A stretch of 64,000 bases of DNA, from NCBI GenBank assembly GCA_023410055.1, contig JAEYQK010000024.1, positions 1 through 64,000 of the forward strand, written 5' to 3'. Shown piece after piece: positions 8,536 to 17,320 of the stretch (position 1 is the stretch's first letter; the number at the start of each line of letters is the position of its first letter). The DNA comes from Acidobacteriota bacterium. GTDB taxonomy: Bacteria > Acidobacteriota > Terriglobia > Terriglobales > Acidobacteriaceae. Position numbers and translations under genes: made by a program. The notes beneath the pieces are model-generated. The model worked only from the letters and a program-made list of their open reading frames with translations, was not told the origin of the DNA and did not search any database.

Positions 8536-9852
8536 ATGACTGACGTCTCCGCACCCGCACAATCACAGCCAAACGCCCTCGCCCGCCCCGAACCAAGCCG
8601 CGCATATCGCTGGGTGGTGCTGTTCTTTATCAGCCTCACCATGTTCGGGAACTATTACCTGTACGACAGCATTGCGCCGGTTGCCGATCTGCTGAAATCA
8701 CAGCTCGGCTTTAGCGACCAGATGATTCTTAGGCTGACCGCAATGTACGGCTATGCGGCCGCCTTTCTGCTGTTGCTTGGTGGGATCATCATCGACCGTA
8801 TCGGCACAAAGAAGGCGATTACCCTGTTTGGTGCCCTGTGCGCGATCGCAGGCATTTTGACGGCAGTCTCCCCGGATGTTCACGTAATGTACGCAGGACG
8901 ATTCATTCTCGGATTCGGCGCGGAATCGCTCATCGCCGCCGTTACCACTGCGATCGCCAAGTGGTTTAAGGGGAAAGAAATTGGTTTGGCAATGGGAATC
9001 AATCTCACGATTTCTCGCCTGGGCTCGTGGGGCACGGATTACTCGCCGACAATTTTCGGGCGCTGGTATGGCAATTGGCAAGATCCGCTATGGATCGCCG
9101 CCATCATCGGAAGTCTTTGCCTCTTCGGGGCCATCGTCTACTGGATTTTGGAAGCGAACGCCGAACGCAAATATGTGATTGGGAAAGCTGGGACTACTGA
9201 CAAACTTGTCCTAAAGGATCTACTCGCCTTCGACAAGTCGTTCTGGTACATCACTGGTCTGTGTTTGACGTTCTATGCGGCGGTCTTTCCGTTCCGCTCG
9301 ATTGCAATCAAGTTCTTCCAGGAAGGCTATGGAATGTCACGTCCAGAGGCTGGTCGTTTGAATGCCTTCCTGCCTCAGGCGGCTATGATTGCGACTCCTC
9401 TTTTCGGACTGCTCATCGATAGGGTAGGAAAGCGGGCTCTCTTCATGGCGATCGGCTCGCTCATCATTGTGCCTGCCTACCTGCTGATGATGCCGTCGCT
9501 CCATGTAACGCCTTACGTTTCGATGTCGCTAATCGGCATTGCCTTCTCGCTGATTCCCGCAGTGATGTGGCCCTCAGTTGCATACCTGGTTAATGAGAAG
9601 AAGCTTGGAACCGCCTACGCTCTGATGGGGCTCATCCAGCAGCTAGGGGTAGCTATTATTGATGAAGGCATCGGGTGGTCGAACGACCACTTTGGAGCGA
9701 GCGCCGCCAATCCCGGCGGGTACGACGGGATGCTTTACCTGGTCTCGGCATTGGGCATACTTGGCCTCTTTTTCTCGTTTATGCTCTGGCGCAGTGAACG
9801 CGGCCCCCACAGCCACGGTCTAGAGACGATCACAGCCAGCACCGGAGCCTAA
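8536..9852 (+). CDS. MFS transporter resembling the MFSD1 branch
   Basis: A 438-residue twelve-helix major facilitator protein with a short polar N-terminal tail (1-25). Several segments follow the pattern I know from eukaryotic MFSD1, a dipeptide transporter: FGNYYLYDS near 36-44, GRFILGFGAESL near 120, the WFKGKEIGLAMG motif near 142, FGLLIDRVGKRA between helices 7 and 8 region, and LGTAYALMGLIQQLG near 355. The LIDRVGKR loop corresponds to the general MFS G-x-x-x-D-R-x-G motif. Substrate is unknown; peptide or small organic solute transport is an inference from the resemblance. It ends just before a strong intrinsic terminator, so it is either the end of a thiF-MFS transcript or monocistronic. 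Confidence 0.85.
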   Translation: MTDVSAPAQSQPNALARPEPSRAYRWVVLFFISLTMFGNYYLYDSIAPVADLLKSQLGFSDQMILRLTAMYGYAAAFLLLLGGIIIDRIGTKKAITLFGALCAIAGILTAVSPDVHVMYAGRFILGFGAESLIAAVTTAIAKWFKGKEIGLAMGINLTISRLGSWGTDYSPTIFGRWYGNWQDPLWIAAIIGSLCLFGAIVYWILEANAERKYVIGKAGTTDKLVLKDLLAFDKSFWYITGLCLTFYAAVFPFRSIAIKFFQEGYGMSRPEAGRLNAFLPQAAMIATPLFGLLIDRVGKRALFMAIGSLIIVPAYLLMMPSLHVTPYVSMSLIGIAFSLIPAVMWPSVAYLVNEKKLGTAYALMGLIQQLGVAIIDEGIGWSNDHFGASAANPGGYDGMLYLVSALGILGLFFSFMLWRSERGPHSHGLETITASTGA

Positions 9853-9877
9853 ATCGCAAGACAGCTTTGTACACAAC

Positions 9878-9907
9878 AAAAGGCCTGCGCAGTCGCGCAG
9901 GCCTTTT
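9878..9907 (+). terminator. Intrinsic terminator after the MFS gene
   Basis: A perfect stem AAAAGGCCTGCGC / GCGCAGGCCTTTT around an AGTC loop, 25 bp after the stop codon. The 3' arm ends in TTTT, and the A/T ends make it usable from either side. Confidence 0.85.
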
Positions 9908-10277
9908 GAGATCTTCTGCCAGAGTTGATACTTTCAGCGGGAGTCGAGCCGATTACGCATCCATGAGCGTCTTTCTGAATACACTCACACAGGCCGACTT
10001 TCATCGAGCAACGTGAACGGCCTCAATCGTACGCTCACGAATTCTGTTCTCGATCACCCGAAAACATCCAGCATTACAGGACTTGCTTGTAAAGCTTGCG
10101 TCTGCGTCGTCGCTTGCCATCGAATTCCGTTTGCACCGTCTTGCGAGCAGCGCGTGCGGCTAGTTTCGAGTTTGGCGACCGACGTAGCCTCGGTCCAACA
10201 TCCCGCTGGTCGAATAAGATGCACCCGCGCCATGGCCGTTGCCCGCAGGCTGACTCGTCGCCGAATATTTTCGCGAG
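9908..10277. other. Intergenic region without a recognised gene
   Basis: About 370 bp between the terminator and the TonB-dependent receptor frame. Short frames exist on both strands, including an arginine-rich one on the minus strand (10074-10286), but none has a ribosome site or recognisable composition. It presumably holds the receptor promoter and leader; I could not pick a convincing -35/-10 pair. Confidence 0.5.
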
Positions 10278-12833
10278 TTGTTCCAAACTGAAATCTGTTT
10301 ACTGTTGCATCTCACGATTGTGCTGCGCTGGATTGTTGCTCTTGTCGCGACTTTGTTGTGGTGCCCATGGCGGGCAACTCCACAGGTCTCTAGTCCCAGG
10401 TTTTCTGCACAGCCACAACCCCGCGTGACGTTTTCGGTCACGGATGAGAACAATGTTGCGGTTTCAGCTGCCCTGATCACCATTGGAACAGAGAAATCAC
10501 CTAGGTTATTGCGCTGCGAAACCGATTACGCAGGGCACTGCACATTCAGCGGATTGGCGCCCGGAACGTACATAGCTCGAATTCAAAAGGCGAACTTTTA
10601 TCAATTGACGATTCCGAACGTGCGCGTTGGCTTCACGGAATCGCTCGACATTACCCTGCACCATGAGCAGGAGATTCATGAGTCTGTTGACGTAATTGCC
10701 TCTCCGCCGGCTATCGATCCCGAACACACTGCCCGTACCGAAACTCTCACCACGGGTGACATCCTGAACGTCCCTTATCCGACCAGTCGTGACATCCGTC
10801 AGGCTCTTCCTCTGCTTCCCTCGGTGGTCATGGACCTCTCTGGGAACATACATATTGCGGGAGCCACGGTTGCTCAGACCCTGAACATTCTGGATGGCTT
10901 TAACATCGGGGGCCCAACAACGACTTTCATGCCCATGCACGTCAGTGCCGACGCCGTGCGCGCCATTGACGTGGAGACATCCCGCTACTCAGCCCAGTAC
11001 GGCAAGGGCATCAGCACTCTCGGTCTGCAAACCGGCACGGGCGACGATAAGTTCCGCTTCTCCGCTACGAACTTCATCCCGTCTTTCCAGTTCAAGCGCG
11101 GCTTGCATTTCAATCAATGGGTACCTCGCGCCGTCTTCTCCGGGCCAATCGTGAAAGGAAGGGCGTGGTTCTTCGACTCTCCTGACGCCGAGTACGATCA
11201 AAGCATCTTCACAGAGCTCCCGGAAGGCTCTGATCGGTCAACTTCGTGGCGTTTCAGCAATCTCGCGAAGTTCCAAGTCAATGTGACTCCCTCCAACATG
11301 CTGAGCGCAGAGTTCCTCGTGAATACTTTTCACGCGCCAAACGCCGGGTTGTCGGCGTTCAACCCGCTGGAGAGCACCATCAACGAACGCGAGAATACCT
11401 GGATAGGAACGATCCGGGATCAACACTATTTCCAGTCGGGACTGCTGCTGGAAACCGGCTTCGCCGCAGACCAATTCGAGAACTCTTTCGGTCCGCAAGG
11501 AACATTGCCTTATGTTCTCCGCCCCGGAAACACCAGTGGAAGTTATTTCGAGGCGAACAATGGGAATGCACGCCGGCTACAAGGGCTGACGAACGTTTAT
11601 CTACCGCCGGCAAAATGGCACGGGCGCCACGACGTGAAGTTGGGCGTTGATATCGACCGACTCACCTACACACGCGTTTTCCAGCGAGATCCAATCCAGA
11701 TGCTGCGCACAGATGGGACACTAGCTCGCGAAAGCACGTTTCCCGGTGCGCCTCACCTGAGCATCACCAACGTTGAGACCAGTGCATACGTGCAGGACCG
11801 ATGGTCTATTTCCGATCGCCTTCTATTGGAATCCGGCTTGCGGTTTGATTGGGACGAAATCATACGCGCGCCACTCTTTTCCCCCCGCATCGCAGCCAGC
11901 TACATGATCGGCAACAAGGGCGACACAAAGATATCCGGCGGCGTGGGCGTGTTCTACCAGGCTACGAATCTTGATTTGATCGCGCGGCCGCAAACTGGAC
12001 AGCGCATCGATAAGTTCTTCGCACCAGACGGCACCACCCCTGTCGGAACTCCACAGGCGACACAGTTCTCTGCTGATCGCAACATACTGAAAGAGCCTCG
12101 ATTCTTGAACTGGAGCATCGCTCTGGAGCATCGGCTGCCTCACCAGATCTATGGGCGCATTGACTTCACCCAGAGGTTTGGTTCGAACGGCTTAGCCTAT
12201 GTAAACCGAAATCCAGCCGCGCTAGTCGGTCAGTTTGATCTGCTGAACGGACGCACAGATCGCTATTACGGGCTAACTTTGTCTGCTCGTCACACATTCG
12301 GTGACAAGTACCCCGTGTTTGCCGCGTACACGCGCTCTTCCGCGCGCACCAACGAAGTGTTCGATTTCAACCTGGGCACGCCGGTGATCGGCTTCCAACA
12401 ACCCGGCCCTTTCTCGTGGGACACACCGAACCGAGTCGTTTCATGGGGATGGGCACCGTTTCCCTGGCACTCCACCCTGGGCTATGCGCTGGAGTGGCAC
12501 AACGGTTTTCCGTTCACCGCGGTGGATCAGTTCCAACGCGTCGCTGGGCCGGCCAACTCGTTGCACTTCCCTCAGTACTTCAACCTGACGCTCTCGGTCG
12601 AGCACCGGTTTCATCTGGCGGGGTATTATCTCGCCTTGCGCGCGGCCGTTGAGGACGTGACGGGGAGACAAAATCCCTTTGCGGTGGACAACAACATCGA
12701 TTCCCCCCGCTTTTTCACTTTCAGTAGCACTGATCATCGCTCCCTTACGGCTCGTATTCGCTTTCTTGGCCACAGTAAAGGGAATCCGCCCGCGACGCCA
12801 CAAGGTGCTGGCCGCGGAATCGATGAGCATTAG
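10278..12833 (+). CDS. TonB-dependent receptor with carboxypeptidase-regulatory-like N-domain (Oar-like)
   Basis: An 851-residue outer-membrane receptor. After a hydrophobic signal (about 15-36), residues 48-128 form a carboxypeptidase-regulatory/SdrD_B-like Ig domain (TFSVTDENNVAVS, LAPGTYIARIQ). A plug domain follows (about 150-255: RDIRQALPLLPSV, LNILDGFNIGG, AIDVETSRYSAQYGKG), then a large beta-barrel. This order is typical of Acidobacteriota receptors. The first codon of the frame is TTG with no clear ribosome site; a GTG at 10320 or TTG at 10305 are alternatives, so the start is uncertain. The last barrel strand (LTARIRFLGH) is followed by a polar tail of about 20 residues instead of ending in an aromatic residue. 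Ligand unknown; no transport partners adjacent. Confidence 0.85.
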   Translation: MFQTEICLLLHLTIVLRWIVALVATLLWCPWRATPQVSSPRFSAQPQPRVTFSVTDENNVAVSAALITIGTEKSPRLLRCETDYAGHCTFSGLAPGTYIARIQKANFYQLTIPNVRVGFTESLDITLHHEQEIHESVDVIASPPAIDPEHTARTETLTTGDILNVPYPTSRDIRQALPLLPSVVMDLSGNIHIAGATVAQTLNILDGFNIGGPTTTFMPMHVSADAVRAIDVETSRYSAQYGKGISTLGLQTGTGDDKFRFSATNFIPSFQFKRGLHFNQWVPRAVFSGPIVKGRAWFFDSPDAEYDQSIFTELPEGSDRSTSWRFSNLAKFQVNVTPSNMLSAEFLVNTFHAPNAGLSAFNPLESTINERENTWIGTIRDQHYFQSGLLLETGFAADQFENSFGPQGTLPYVLRPGNTSGSYFEANNGNARRLQGLTNVYLPPAKWHGRHDVKLGVDIDRLTYTRVFQRDPIQMLRTDGTLARESTFPGAPHLSITNVETSAYVQDRWSISDRLLLESGLRFDWDEIIRAPLFSPRIAASYMIGNKGDTKISGGVGVFYQATNLDLIARPQTGQRIDKFFAPDGTTPVGTPQATQFSADRNILKEPRFLNWSIALEHRLPHQIYGRIDFTQRFGSNGLAYVNRNPAALVGQFDLLNGRTDRYYGLTLSARHTFGDKYPVFAAYTRSSARTNEVFDFNLGTPVIGFQQPGPFSWDTPNRVVSWGWAPFPWHSTLGYALEWHNGFPFTAVDQFQRVAGPANSLHFPQYFNLTLSVEHRFHLAGYYLALRAAVEDVTGRQNPFAVDNNIDSPRFFTFSSTDHRSLTARIRFLGHSKGNPPATPQGAGRGIDEH

Positions 12834-12908
12834 CCTTGAGATAATGTCTCATGATGTCGACCGGCAGCGATTAGTCGCAAACCGCGGTGACACATTACAC
12901 TAGAGACA

Positions 12909-13682
12909 ATGCTCCCGATGGCTAACCCTGAAGCTGGTCGCGCGACGGGCATCGCCCCCACACTTGCACTATCGCTTGTCATCCCGACTCTCAACGAAGC
13001 AGCCAGCATCGAGCGGATGATTCGTAATCTTGATGTCATTTTTCGCGAGGCTGGCACACCAGATTACGAAATCATTGTCGTGGACGATAATTCGCCAGAC
13101 GGGACGGGAGAAATTGGCGACCGGCTCGCGCTCGAATTGCCTGGACATGTACAAGTAATCCATCGGAAATGTAAAGCCAGCCTGGGCACCGCGGCAGTTG
13201 CCGGTTGGCAGGCTGCTCGCGGTGAAGTCCTTGCGTTGATGGATGCTGATTTTCAGCATCCCCCCGATCTTCTCCCACGTCTGTTGGAGGCCGTTCGCAA
13301 CGGCGCCGATATCGCCATAGGAAGTCGCTATACAGAGGGTGGGGGCATGTCGGAGCAATGGGATCCTATTCGGAAAATGATTTCGGTTTCACTGACGGGC
13401 TTCACTCGGCTCCTGCTGCGAAAGGCGCTGCGCAACGTACGCGACCCATTTTCGGGGTGCTTCGCCATGAGACGAGATGTGATTGAAGGCAAGAACCTGC
13501 ATCCTGAGGGATTCAAGGTTTTGATGGAAGTGCTGGCCGTGGGGAGTTACGCCACCGTACGAGAAGTACCGTATCAGTTTTGTTCCAGAACGGCAGGTGA
13601 GAGCAAATTGCGGTTGCGAGTGGTCATCGACGACTTTCTGCTCCTCCTCCGTTTGGCGTGGCAGACGCGGCGCAAGCGGTAG
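12909..13682 (+). CDS. Family 2 glycosyltransferase, dolichol/polyprenol-phosphate mannosyltransferase-like
   Basis: A 257-residue GT-A enzyme of the DPM1/polyprenol-phosphate-sugar-synthase type. The donor-site motifs are all present: VIPTLNEAASIERM near 20-33, VVDDNSPDGTG near 57-67, MDADFQHPPDL (DxD) near 111-121, GSRYTEGGG near 137 and DPFSGCFAMRR near 178-188. It lacks the C-terminal membrane helices of the GtrB/Ppm-fusion subclass, so it is the soluble catalytic form acting at the inner membrane face. It probably transfers a hexose from a nucleotide sugar to a polyprenyl phosphate. A second in-frame ATG three codons later is equally possible as start. It is convergent with a histidine kinase gene 6 bp away. 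Confidence 0.85.
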   Translation: MLPMANPEAGRATGIAPTLALSLVIPTLNEAASIERMIRNLDVIFREAGTPDYEIIVVDDNSPDGTGEIGDRLALELPGHVQVIHRKCKASLGTAAVAGWQAARGEVLALMDADFQHPPDLLPRLLEAVRNGADIAIGSRYTEGGGMSEQWDPIRKMISVSLTGFTRLLLRKALRNVRDPFSGCFAMRRDVIEGKNLHPEGFKVLMEVLAVGSYATVREVPYQFCSRTAGESKLRLRVVIDDFLLLLRLAWQTRRKR

Positions 13683-13688
13683 GCTTCG

Positions 13689-15143
13689 CTATGCCGCCTT
13701 CGATAGCTGAGACGACTGCATAGCCGGTATTTGGACTGTGAAGGTTGTTCCCTGTCCCGGTTGCGTAAGAAAAGTGATGTTACCACCCAAGCCTAGCAAG
13801 AGCTTCTGTGCAGTGGATAGGCCAAGGCCGGTGCCGGCCGCCTTCGTGGTGAAGTATGGCAGGAATATCTTCTTCTGCGCTTCCGGCGAAATGCCGTCGC
13901 CTGTATCGCTCACTCGAATGTAAACCGTTCCATCGCGATCCTGCGTTTCGACAGTCAACCTGCCCCCGCTCGGCATTGCCTGGATGGCGTTGATGATCAG
14001 ATTGGTGAAGATACGCCTCAAGTCGGACGCATTCGCCCAGACGGGCGGTACCGGGGATAATCGGCTCTCGACGGTGATTCCTCTGTGCGTACGCCAGATC
14101 GGTTCGGCAAGTTCGACGGCTTCTTTAGCAACGCGAGAAACATCAACGGCCGCTGGATTCCCGGTTCCCCCACGAACGTAATCTCGGACCCGCTTTATGA
14201 TCTCCGCTCCCGTTCTCGCCGCCCTCTCGATCATCGAGAGATACTTTTTTCGATCCTCAGCAGACTGATCGGAGTTGATCTGCATCAAGGCGGTGGCCTG
14301 GGTAATCGTATTCAGGACATTGTTGAAGTCGTGCGCCAAGCCGGATGCCATTTGCCCGATCGCCAAGTGCCGTTCTGTGTCTGCAACCCTACGTTGCAGG
14401 TCAGCCAGTTCGGTCACATCGTGAATCACGAGTAGCGCGCCGATAACTCTGTGCTTGCGTCCGACTCGCAATGGCGTCGCCGATATCATGGCGTGCACTT
14501 GCTCGCCATCCTGCGGCCTTAGGTATGTCCGGTTCTCGTTTTGAACGATCTCCCCTCGTAAAGCCCGCGCCACTCCCATCTGCGCCATCGTGAGGGGAGT
14601 CTCATCGCGGCGAACCTTCAGTAAATTCGCCATTTCTGTGTAGTGAGTTCCCAAGAGGGCGTCTCTGGGACGTCCGGCGAGAAGCTCGCCCGCCCGATTG
14701 GCTTCGACAATGAATCCCTGCTCATTGAAGACGAATACACCCTCGATCATACTGTTCAGCAAGGTGGACAGTTCCAGCCCTTGCTTATGCACGACCCGCT
14801 TCTGTTTTCGGCGAGTCTCGAACAGGTAGACCAATCCCCCGGCGATGATCGGCAGCATGATGAACTCAGAGAGCTTATGAGCGCGCTGATCCGGGTAGGG
14901 GTTCGCATCAAGGAAGTGCAGAGACGCCAGGGTACAGAGAACAATCGTCAAAATTGCTGGTCTCGGTCCCGCATAACGCTCAACTACGACGACAGCCGCG
15001 AGCAGCAGCAAAGGAACAAAACCGATCACAGGATCGAGTGCCGCGACGATTGCGACAGCAGCACCGGCGGCGGCTATCGCAATGGTGTACCTCAGCAGCA
15101 GCCGCGGAGTCCCCTCGACTTCGATCCTTCGCTTCACGCCCAT
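13689..15143 (-). CDS. Membrane-bound PAS histidine kinase (orphan)
   Basis: A 484-residue sensor kinase. Residues 14-110 form about four helices with the DUF4118/KdpD-like look (YAGPRPAILTIVLCTLAS, FLDANPY). A PAS domain follows at about 122-245. The HisKA dimerisation helix carries the phospho-acceptor His271 in GLAHDFNN, which is the NtrB-like H-D-F-N-N box. The HATPase_c domain has the N box around Asn385 (NLIINAIQAM), G1 DTGDGI (413-418), an FTTK F-box and G2 GTGLGL (437-442). No receiver domain is attached and no response regulator is adjacent, so its partner is elsewhere. The NtrB-type H box suggests a regulator of the NtrC class, but this is inference. It lies convergent to the glycosyltransferase gene and divergent from the PilZ gene. 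Confidence 0.9.
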   Translation of the reverse strand: MGVKRRIEVEGTPRLLLRYTIAIAAAGAAVAIVAALDPVIGFVPLLLLAAVVVVERYAGPRPAILTIVLCTLASLHFLDANPYPDQRAHKLSEFIMLPIIAGGLVYLFETRRKQKRVVHKQGLELSTLLNSMIEGVFVFNEQGFIVEANRAGELLAGRPRDALLGTHYTEMANLLKVRRDETPLTMAQMGVARALRGEIVQNENRTYLRPQDGEQVHAMISATPLRVGRKHRVIGALLVIHDVTELADLQRRVADTERHLAIGQMASGLAHDFNNVLNTITQATALMQINSDQSAEDRKKYLSMIERAARTGAEIIKRVRDYVRGGTGNPAAVDVSRVAKEAVELAEPIWRTHRGITVESRLSPVPPVWANASDLRRIFTNLIINAIQAMPSGGRLTVETQDRDGTVYIRVSDTGDGISPEAQKKIFLPYFTTKAAGTGLGLSTAQKLLLGLGGNITFLTQPGQGTTFTVQIPAMQSSQLSKAA

Positions 15144-15290
15144 TTAGATGAGCAAAGAGCATTGAGCGCATCACACGTCCATGTACGGACGTTCGTCGGA
15201 CTAATAGTTTGCGGGTTGATACAATTAGCGGTTGCACAACATTGCGCACACAGGTAGCATTCGTCGCAAAGTAGTTCTCGTTGATTTCGA

Positions 15291-16487
15291 ATGATCAACT
15301 CACGCAGACGCGAAGAACGTATAGCGGTGAAGCTCCAGGTACGCGTCTGGGGCATGGACTCAAACGGAAGACCGTTTTCGCAGAGCTCGACCACCCTCGA
15401 CGTTACCCGAACGGGTGCGCGGCTCAGCTTCCCGTCTATTCCCCTTGCGCAGGGCGAGGTCATCGGTATTCAGCACGGTACCGAGAAGGCCCGCTTCCGA
15501 GTAGCGTGGGTTGGAAAGCCCGATACGGTTCGAAAAGGACAGATAGGCGTGGTCTGCCTGGAGCCAAACAAGTACATATGGGGGACCCCACTTGGTGAGT
15601 TGAAGGCCATGGCTCCTCCCCCTGAACCTCAGGCGCCTGGCGACTGTTTCGTTCAACCACAACCCCCAGCGGTGAGCTTCCCGTCAAAAGCCAGTGAACG
15701 TCGAGATGCGATTCGGTATGCCTGCACTGGTGGCGCCGAGTTTCGTAACGTTGCTGGCGGATTCAAGAATTGGGGGACCGTGTCCGACGTTAGCGAGAAC
15801 GGATGCTACGTCGAAACCGTGTATCCGCTGCCTGCGAAAACCGAAGTTGAACTCTTGATCAGCGTACGCAACGTCGAGATTCGCGGCCGAGCTCAGGTGC
15901 GATCTTCGGACCCGAACGTCGGCATGGGGATTGAATTCAGTGAGATCAGCGCCGAGGACAGACAACGGCTGGATACTCTGATTTCCATGCTCTCGATTGT
16001 TCCCGGCGCGGTGCAACGTCCGTCCCAGACGAAAGCAGCTTCGGAACAGCCGGTTGCAGCGCTGGTGCCTGAGTCCGCCACCCCGGTCTCTGACAAGGAA
16101 CCGTCTTTTTCGGATCCTATTTACAAGCTGTGCACTGAACTTCGCGATACCGAAGCGCTGCTCGAATCAAATTCGGTACACATTGAGCCGCGCGCAATCA
16201 GTGAGCTTACGCGCGCTCTTGATCGGACTCGTCAGACTGTCGAAGCCGTGCAGAAGTGGATGGAGAACCAGGGCGACAGGAGCTCTTACGACCTTATAGC
16301 CGCACGAGAAGCGGCCCGTGTCCGTACGGTTACGGCGCTTGCTCGCGAACTGGTGGTCGATGTTGACGCCAGTCTGCTTGATCTAGGCAGTGATGGCTTT
16401 GAGGGACTTCTAAACTCAATTTCTCAGCTTCACAGCCGGCTTATGACGCTCGTCGAAAAGGGCCGCCGCGAACAAGACCCGCTATGA
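15291..16487 (+). CDS. Tandem PilZ-domain protein with helical C-terminal region
   Basis: A 398-residue cytoplasmic protein with two PilZ domains. The first (about 3-100) has the arginine cluster RRREER and DVTRTGARLSF. The second (about 136-228) has RRDAIRY and DVSENGCYVET. These R-x-x-x-R and D/N-x-S-x-x-G boxes are the c-di-GMP contacts in the family, so binding is plausible for at least the second domain; in the first the box is DVTRTG. Residues 265-398 are mostly predicted helical with no domain I recognise and could be an output or dimerisation region. The gene stands alone between a divergent kinase gene and a convergent Spy-like gene. Motility or polysaccharide control is the usual role but is not shown here. 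Confidence 0.85.
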   Translation: MINSRRREERIAVKLQVRVWGMDSNGRPFSQSSTTLDVTRTGARLSFPSIPLAQGEVIGIQHGTEKARFRVAWVGKPDTVRKGQIGVVCLEPNKYIWGTPLGELKAMAPPPEPQAPGDCFVQPQPPAVSFPSKASERRDAIRYACTGGAEFRNVAGGFKNWGTVSDVSENGCYVETVYPLPAKTEVELLISVRNVEIRGRAQVRSSDPNVGMGIEFSEISAEDRQRLDTLISMLSIVPGAVQRPSQTKAASEQPVAALVPESATPVSDKEPSFSDPIYKLCTELRDTEALLESNSVHIEPRAISELTRALDRTRQTVEAVQKWMENQGDRSSYDLIAAREAARVRTVTALARELVVDVDASLLDLGSDGFEGLLNSISQLHSRLMTLVEKGRREQDPL

Positions 16488-16672
16488 CCCGGAACCCGTT
16501 CCACTGGCGTAATGGGTTCAGTGCGGAGCGTGACTAACGGAACTGGAGCCGAGCCCTCAGGAGGCTCAAGGGGTATGTTTTTTGAGGTCCCGGCCCCATT
16601 ACCGCAATCTTGTTTAACACCGCGCAGAAGAATTAGTCGCACTTTCCCGAGCACAATTTTCGACGCCATGGT

Positions 16673-17140
16673 TCATTGCGCCAATTTTTGGAGCATCTGG
16701 TCGATGTGTCCCTCATGACGCTGTTGCCTTTGCGTAAACTGAGTCCGCTGCTCCGGCGTCAGTATCTGGTAGAACTTCGACTCTAGTTTCTCTTTTTCCA
16801 CCAGCAAGCTAGTGATCGCCTGTGATTGCTGCTGCGCGATTTGGTTGACCCTAGCTTCGTCGAAGGCTCCGTTAGCCGTTGCCGCCTGCATCTCCTTGTT
16901 GCCTTGCTCAAGCTGCTGCAGAAGTGGCACAACGTTCGGCTTCTCTGTCTGCCACATTGCCCTAACTTGGGTTTGCTGAGCGTCAGTCAGGTTGTATACC
17001 CGCGCGAGATGCTGAAGAATCCCACCTTGACCTCGGTGCCAGTCCCCTGCCTGGCGACGTGCTGCCTGTGCAATCAATCCGACGCTTCCGATGGTCAGCA
17101 TTACGATTGCTGCCGAAATGACAATGCCCTTCCGCTTCAT
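16673..17140 (-). CDS. Spy/CpxP-like periplasmic LTxxQ protein
   Basis: A 155-residue protein with a signal peptide (about 1-26, ending AQA). It is almost entirely helical and Gln-rich with two LTxxQ-type motifs, LTDAQQ at 51 and LTPEQR at 127, the signature of the CpxP/Spy/CnrX family of periplasmic chaperones and stress sensors. A strong ribosome site (AAGGAGT) precedes the ATG. It is divergent from an OmpR-family regulator and sensor-kinase pair, the same arrangement as cpxP with cpxRA in enterobacteria. A role in envelope or metal stress, possibly holding the sensor kinase inactive, is inferred from that arrangement. The shared 180-bp gap contains a palindrome that could be the operator. 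Confidence 0.85.
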   Translation of the reverse strand: MKRKGIVISAAIVMLTIGSVGLIAQAARRQAGDWHRGQGGILQHLARVYNLTDAQQTQVRAMWQTEKPNVVPLLQQLEQGNKEMQAATANGAFDEARVNQIAQQQSQAITSLLVEKEKLESKFYQILTPEQRTQFTQRQQRHEGHIDQMLQKLAQ

Positions 17141-17213
17141 CGAAGTACTCCTTTTATGAGTTGATGCCGATTTTTCTCGCTATAGCTAATACGCATTCTG
17201 CGGGCTTTTGGAC

Positions 17214-17240
17214 GTAAAGATTTGGTTACCAATTTGTAAA
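17214..17240. promoter_or_regulatory. Candidate operator between the Spy/CpxP-like gene and the response regulator
   Basis: The divergent gap contains the palindrome TTGGTTACCAA (17222-17232). It is flanked by two GTAAA copies at 17214 and 17236, exactly 22 bp apart, with GTTAC at 17225 in the middle. Three GT(T/A)A(A/C) units at 11-bp steps lie on one face of the helix, which is how OmpR-family regulators usually bind. GTAAA is also the half-site of the E. coli CpxR box. Binding by the adjacent regulator is inferred. Confidence 0.45.
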
Positions 17241-17320
17241 TATGTGTTGCATGCTGCACGGCAAGCGTTGACACTTCTTTACGCGGAGGAATGAGCGCTT
17301 TGGTGTACAACGTACATGCC

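Noticed and set aside
10074..10286. Arginine-rich minus-strand frame in the gap before the TonB-dependent receptor
   Set aside because: No ribosome site, no recognisable family and overlaps the receptor start; basic composition probably a by-product of GC-rich sequence.
17268..17296. TTGACA upstream of the response regulator as a sigma-70 promoter
   Set aside because: Perfect -35 but the matching -10 position falls on ATGAGC over the coding start region; no plausible -10.
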